Source: Archaeoglobus sp.
GTDB taxonomy: Archaea > Halobacteriota > Archaeoglobi > Archaeoglobales > Archaeoglobaceae
NCBI GenBank assembly: GCA_017656505.1
Contig: JACDNU010000028.1
Location: 1 to 35,167 of the forward strand
Direction of reading: 5' to 3'
Length of the DNA stretch: 35,167 nt
Positions 31,779 to 35,167 of this stretch are shown here, one piece after another. The notes beneath the pieces were generated by a model. It was not told where the DNA came from. It was given only the letters and a program-made list of their open reading frames with translations, and made no database searches. The position numbers and the translations under genes are program-made. Every line of letters begins with the position of its first letter. Position 1 is the first letter of the stretch.

Positions 31779-32156
31779 GCATGACTTCTACTGCTAGACA
31801 TTCAAAGCGGGAGGTTGAAGAGTAAGGTGGGTAAAAGCCATACGCAGAGCTTTGGATGTGGCTAGGAATCTCTTTGCCTGCACGTTGGAAGCTCAGTTAC
31901 TAAAGCCCAATCACTTTCAAAAAGTAGGCGCATTTGGGAATCTAGGCACATTATCTAAATCTTAAAGAAAAGTTAATGTTATATTTCTAATATTCTAATC
32001 AATCTATCATTTCATCCTAGTCAATTTACAAATTTTCGAATCTAAAACTCTCAAATGAGTATAATTATGTAATAAAACCGAAAGATTTATAAAAATTAAA
32101 TATTTTCAATAACTGACCAAATCAATAATCAAAACTGGGGCCAAGGAGGTGCATTA
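31779..32156. other. Intergenic region with a possible decayed coding fragment and a promoter
   Basis: No intact gene fits these 378 bp. An open plus-strand stretch at 31819-31965 reads VRWVKAIRRALDVARNLFAC and later KPNHFQKVGAFGNLGTL before a stop. It has no start codon and may be the worn end of a transposase or other gene; I cannot assign it. TATA-like GATTTATAAAAATTA at about 32083-32097 is the likely promoter of the gene at 32157, giving a leader of roughly 45 nt. Confidence 0.35.
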
Positions 32157-34157
32157 ATGCACAGGTGGGTAGGTATACTAGCTTTGCTTGTTTTAGCATG
32201 TTCAGTCACCCCAGTTTCGGCTGGATGGAGTAAAGAAGTTCTGCTGGAAAGCGATTACTACCTTCAGGTTGTGGGAGTTAGCGATGACGGGAACAGGATT
32301 GTATACATCGCCGACACCGACAACAATGATGCCACTACATGGGATTGGGAAGTTTTCATGATGGATCTGGAAACGGGAGAGGTTACGAGGATAACGAGGA
32401 ATGTTGATCAGGAAGTGCAGGCAGGGATTTCCGGGGATGGGAATGTTATTGTTTACGGAACAAAGGTGGTGGAGAACGGGGAGACGGTCTATAAGTATTA
32501 CACGTACACTGTGAGTTCAGGCTCGGTAAGATTTTTACGTGATTTTCACAAGGATGTTCTTGATGAACACTATACACCGAGTCACAGTTCGATATTGGTT
32601 AATACTAATGGACGACTAATCTCGATACCATACAACAGGTACTCAGATTACTATAATTTGTATTGCACATATGATTTTAGGATCTATAGAGATTCAGGTT
32701 TAAGTTTTTGGAGAGATGATGCTGCTGGTTTGCCCATCCCAGAAATTAAGGGGAATCACAAAGTAGAAGAGGATTTAACCTCAGATAATCAGCAGACCCT
32801 CTACTTGAGAGTGATTGATGAACTAAATCTTGAAACGATCTTCACAACAAATCCAGGGGAGAAGCTGTACATAGTGTACTGTGGTGCTTGGGTAGGCTGT
32901 AGACTTGGTACTCCGTTGCCTTTCTCAGTATCATTCGATGGAAAAAGGGTAGTTTTCGTTGTTTATCCAGATCCATATGCTGAGACTGCTGAAAATATAA
33001 GAAAAGGAATATTTCTGTATGAGAATGGAGCGATTACCCAAATATCTCAAAAAACACCTCCTTTTATCAGGATTAGCGGTGACGGATCAAAGATATTTTA
33101 TGTAGAGAGATTGGGGAGGTATAGTTACAAGCTGTTCACGATGAACTCCGATGGGAGCGGAGAAATGGCTATTGATCATAATGGTGTAGGATTAAGTTTC
33201 ATCACCGAATCGATGTTTACGAACTATGACGGCTCCATCGTAGTCTTAAGCGGCGAGGATGGAGATTTTGAGGGCTACAAAATACTCTTATACAGGGATA
33301 CTGGAACCGATACTGGAACTGTACTTTCAGATATCACTGGCAAGATACCAGCCATCAATCAGCAGTTTCATTCAAATAGCGTTGTTTTTATGCCCCTCGA
33401 TCAAACTGTAATCGAATTCGGTTCTGTAGAAGCATTGCCCGGAAGTGAGGTGCAGATCCCAGTCAAAGTTAGATATGCGGATAAAATAGGAGCAATAAGT
33501 CTGCTGTTGAACTATCCGTCGGATGTACTGGATGTGGAAGATGTCATTGCGGGATCACTCACCCAGAACTCCATGTTGGAATACAATGTGGAGGGAGACA
33601 ATATAAGCATCGGCATAGTAGACTCAGAGGGGATAAGCGGTAATGGATCGCTTTTGTACATCAGGTTCAGGGTTCTCAGCGAAGAAGAATTAGCAAATAA
33701 GGGCGGAAAGGGTAACGAAAAAGAAGATACTTCAAAATTGTCCCTGAAACCTGAACAAATTGCTCCCGTGAAAAACGAGTTCGATTTGATAATCCTAGAA
33801 GCAACGGTCACCAATGTTGATGAGGAGGAAGTGGAAGTCGTAACTATAGATGGAAACCTGAGATTGATAACTGAGGAGGAAGCAAACAAAGGAGATGTCA
33901 ACGGAGATGGTGAGATAACCAGCGTCGATGCCTTGCTTGCGTTGCAGATGTCAGTAGGAAAGCTTGAACCGAATATGATCGCAGATATGAATGACGACGG
34001 GAAGGTGAAGCCAGATGATGCATTGAAAATCCTGAAGATTGCAAACGAACAGATGGTTGGCCAGCTCGTGAAGCAGAAATTCAGGGTCGGTATAGGAACA
34101 AGTGTGGGGGTAAATGTTGGGGTTTCTCAGGCAGGAAAGATTGGTCAATCTGGATAG
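32157..34157 (+). CDS. Secreted propeller-cohesin-dockerin protein
   Basis: The 666-residue protein begins with a signal peptide (1-22, ending PVSA). It is followed by a TolB/WD40-like beta-propeller region (about 25-410, repeated GVSDDGNRIVYIAD, GISGDGNVIVYG and RISGDGSKIFYVE blades). A cohesin domain comes next (about 417-555, including PGSEVQIPVKVRYADKIGAI and DNISIGIVDSEGISGNGSLL), then a dockerin (579-634) with two EF-hand-like calcium loops, GDVNGDGEITSVDAL and ADMNDDGKVKPDDAL. AAGGAGGTG precedes the ATG. Having both cohesin and dockerin, it can act as an adaptor or self-assemble. A. fulgidus carries a related cohesin/dockerin locus. The anchored cohesin gene follows 10 bp later. Confidence 0.87.
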   Translation: MHRWVGILALLVLACSVTPVSAGWSKEVLLESDYYLQVVGVSDDGNRIVYIADTDNNDATTWDWEVFMMDLETGEVTRITRNVDQEVQAGISGDGNVIVYGTKVVENGETVYKYYTYTVSSGSVRFLRDFHKDVLDEHYTPSHSSILVNTNGRLISIPYNRYSDYYNLYCTYDFRIYRDSGLSFWRDDAAGLPIPEIKGNHKVEEDLTSDNQQTLYLRVIDELNLETIFTTNPGEKLYIVYCGAWVGCRLGTPLPFSVSFDGKRVVFVVYPDPYAETAENIRKGIFLYENGAITQISQKTPPFIRISGDGSKIFYVERLGRYSYKLFTMNSDGSGEMAIDHNGVGLSFITESMFTNYDGSIVVLSGEDGDFEGYKILLYRDTGTDTGTVLSDITGKIPAINQQFHSNSVVFMPLDQTVIEFGSVEALPGSEVQIPVKVRYADKIGAISLLLNYPSDVLDVEDVIAGSLTQNSMLEYNVEGDNISIGIVDSEGISGNGSLLYIRFRVLSEEELANKGGKGNEKEDTSKLSLKPEQIAPVKNEFDLIILEATVTNVDEEEVEVVTIDGNLRLITEEEANKGDVNGDGEITSVDALLALQMSVGKLEPNMIADMNDDGKVKPDDALKILKIANEQMVGQLVKQKFRVGIGTSVGVNVGVSQAGKIGQSG

Positions 34158-34167
34158 GGGGTGTTTT

Positions 34168-34764
34168 ATGAAACCTACAAATAGGATTGGATTGAACGTA
34201 CTTTTATGTCTTACTTTGTTTTTCCTCCTGCTCACCACAGCATCCGCTTTAACGGTAAAAATCCAGGGCGGCTCGGGAGCTGTGGGGAGCGAGGCGAGCT
34301 TGGCAATTAGCGTGAAGGATGCAAAGAATCTTGGGAGCATGGACCTCGTTATAGCTTACGATCCAGAAATTCTGAAAGTCAAGAAGGTTGAGAAGGGGAG
34401 CCTTGTCAAAGGACTCTTCTCATCCAACACCGAGAAGGCTGGAGTTATAGCGATAGGCATAGTCGACTCCAAAGGTATCAATGGGGATGGTGAGATAGCA
34501 AAGATAACATTCGAAGTTCTCAAGGCTGGAGAGAGCTCGCTGGAAGTTGCCAATGTAAAAGCCTACGATGTTGAAAGTCATGTGGATATCCAAGTGACAG
34601 CTGAGAATGGAGTTTTCAAGGCTGAAAAGGCTGAAGAGGCTTCGACTCAAACACCAACGCCAACTCCAACCCCAGAAGAGAAGAAGAGTCCAGGATTTGA
34701 GATTGGTATTGCGGTAGCTGGCTTAGTGCTTGCTTTGTTTTGGAGAAAAGGTGGGTTGAGGTAG
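34168..34764 (+). CDS. Cell-surface anchored cohesin protein
   Basis: The 198-residue protein has a signal peptide (about 1-27, ending TTASA) and one cohesin domain (28-150, GAVGSEASLAISVKDAKNLG, SMDLVIAYDPEILKVKKVEK, VIAIGIVDSKGINGDGEIAK). A Thr/Pro linker (TQTPTPTPTPEEKK) leads to a PGF-CTERM-like tail, SPGFEIGIAVAGLVLALFWR followed by KGGLR. The ATG 34168 follows GGGGGTG and starts a normal signal peptide; an upstream extension overlapping the previous gene is not needed. Archaeosortase would replace the tail with lipid. It can thus display a cohesin that binds dockerin proteins such as its neighbours. Confidence 0.88.
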   Translation: MKPTNRIGLNVLLCLTLFFLLLTTASALTVKIQGGSGAVGSEASLAISVKDAKNLGSMDLVIAYDPEILKVKKVEKGSLVKGLFSSNTEKAGVIAIGIVDSKGINGDGEIAKITFEVLKAGESSLEVANVKAYDVESHVDIQVTAENGVFKAEKAEEASTQTPTPTPTPEEKKSPGFEIGIAVAGLVLALFWRKGGLR

Positions 34765-34815
34765 CTGAGGTGAGTTTGAAGCCAAATTGAAAAGCTGAAA
34801 ATCAGAGGGGAGAGA

Positions 34816-35167
34816 ATGTTCAAAAGGCATAAACTTTCAATTTTTTACATCTTTGTTGTGGCTCTAATTATTGCAAGCACAACTGCAATAGCTCAGAACT
34901 GTGATGACGGCAATCCATGCACAATCGACACCGTAGATCCTAATACCGGAGAATGCATTCATCAGCCAAAGAACTGTGATGACGGCAATCCCAATACCAT
35001 AGACTCCTGTGATGTTAGTACCGGAGAATGCATTCATCAGCCAAAGAACTGTGATGACGGCAATCCCAATACCATAGACTCCTGTGATGTTAGTACCGGA
35101 GAATGTACTCACACAGCTCAAGAAGTCCAGGAAATCAAAGGAGATGTTAACGGTGATGGGAATATAA
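34816..35167 (+). CDS. Secreted Cys-repeat protein with dockerin, runs off the window
   Basis: ATG 34816 follows GAGGGGAGAGA and opens a signal peptide (MFKRHKLSIFYIFVVALIIA, ending TTAIA). Three 25-residue repeats follow, each starting NCDDGNP and having C-x-H/T near the end (TGECIHQPK). After them comes QEIKGDVNGDGNI, the first calcium loop of a dockerin, cut off at the window end. It would be exported and could bind the anchored cohesin just upstream. The NCDDGNPCT pattern resembles short Cys-rich repeats found on other prokaryotic surface proteins. The remainder is unknown. Confidence 0.8.
   Translation, partial: MFKRHKLSIFYIFVVALIIASTTAIAQNCDDGNPCTIDTVDPNTGECIHQPKNCDDGNPNTIDSCDVSTGECIHQPKNCDDGNPNTIDSCDVSTGECTHTAQEVQEIKGDVNGDGNI
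34897..35121 (+). repeat. Three tandem 75-bp repeats within the last gene
   Basis: Units start at 34897, 34972 and 35047 with AACTGTGATGACGGCAATCC. The second and third are identical over the first 59 bases; the first differs in the middle and the third has a diverged end. They encode 25-residue units. The first keeps an extra Cys (NPCTID) where the others have NPNTID and a later DSCD. Confidence 0.93.

Noticed and set aside
34864-35121. Minus-strand frame with repeated FSGTNITGVYGIGIAVITVLW units
   Set aside because: It is the reverse reading of the 75-bp repeats. The plus strand has a signal peptide, repeated Cys units and a dockerin loop, so the minus frame is a by-product of the repeat.
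34897-35121. Tandem repeats as a possible CRISPR array
   Set aside because: The units are contiguous 75-bp coding repeats without unique spacers and lie within a secreted-protein frame.

Overview
The window looks like chromosomal DNA of a hyperthermophilic euryarchaeon of the Archaeoglobales (Archaeoglobus/Ferroglobus/Geoglobus type). The indications are AT-rich TATA elements about 20-30 nt ahead of many start codons (leaderless transcription), GGTG-type ribosome sites, four DUF22 proteins (a domain known mainly from archaea such as Archaeoglobus), a cohesin/dockerin locus like that first reported in Archaeoglobus fulgidus, an archaeal vesiculation (Arv) gene trio, a CooS-type protein and class III CoA-transferases. 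The genus is inferred, not proven.

Layout. (1) 1-1.5 kb: the last codons of an enoyl-CoA hydratase-like gene, a small membrane protein, tRNA-Arg(GCG) and two small hypothetical genes. (2) 1678-2668: a complete IS481-like insertion sequence with TGT...ACA ends and a 15-bp target duplication, whose transposase is broken by a one-base frameshift. (3) 2.8-7.5 kb, minus strand: two CaiB/BaiF CoA-transferases followed by a divergent CooS-type carbon monoxide dehydrogenase. A divergent promoter separates them from a BASS-type anion transporter. (4) 8.5-9.9 kb: CheY-like receiver, small membrane protein and metallo-beta-lactamase-fold hydrolase. (5) 9.97-19.8 kb: the most striking region. Four DUF22 proteins (3, 3, 1 and 1 domains), two TauE/SafE-family permeases, a small three-helix membrane partner, several microproteins and two paralogous ribbon-helix-helix regulators, one near each end. 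One microprotein is a detached copy of a DUF22 C-terminal tail, made by a 45-bp exact repeat. (6) 19.8-24.3 kb: a membrane protein with three degenerate soluble repeats, a cupin, a MntA/HepT-type toxin-antitoxin pair and a membrane-anchored M1-like metallopeptidase. (7) 24.3-26.1 kb, minus strand: the arvA-arvB-arvC trio and a 2x[4Fe-4S] ferredoxin. (8) 26.4 kb to the end: a cell-surface region with a 1799-residue beta-helix/PKD protein ending in a PGF-CTERM-like anchor, a propeller-cohesin-dockerin protein, a short anchored cohesin, and a cut-off protein with 25-residue Cys repeats and the start of a dockerin.

How the genes may work together. The CoA-transferases, transporter and CooS-like protein suggest an organic-acid uptake and activation module coupled to an unusual metalloenzyme. 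The CooS lacks one expected C-cluster cysteine, so CO oxidation cannot be assumed. The DUF22/TauE/RHH block is the best candidate for an undescribed system: probably an anion (possibly sulfur oxyanion) export or response module with cytoplasmic DUF22 proteins. The cohesin/dockerin genes look like a minimal surface scaffold: a PGF-CTERM-anchored cohesin that could capture dockerin-bearing partners encoded beside it.
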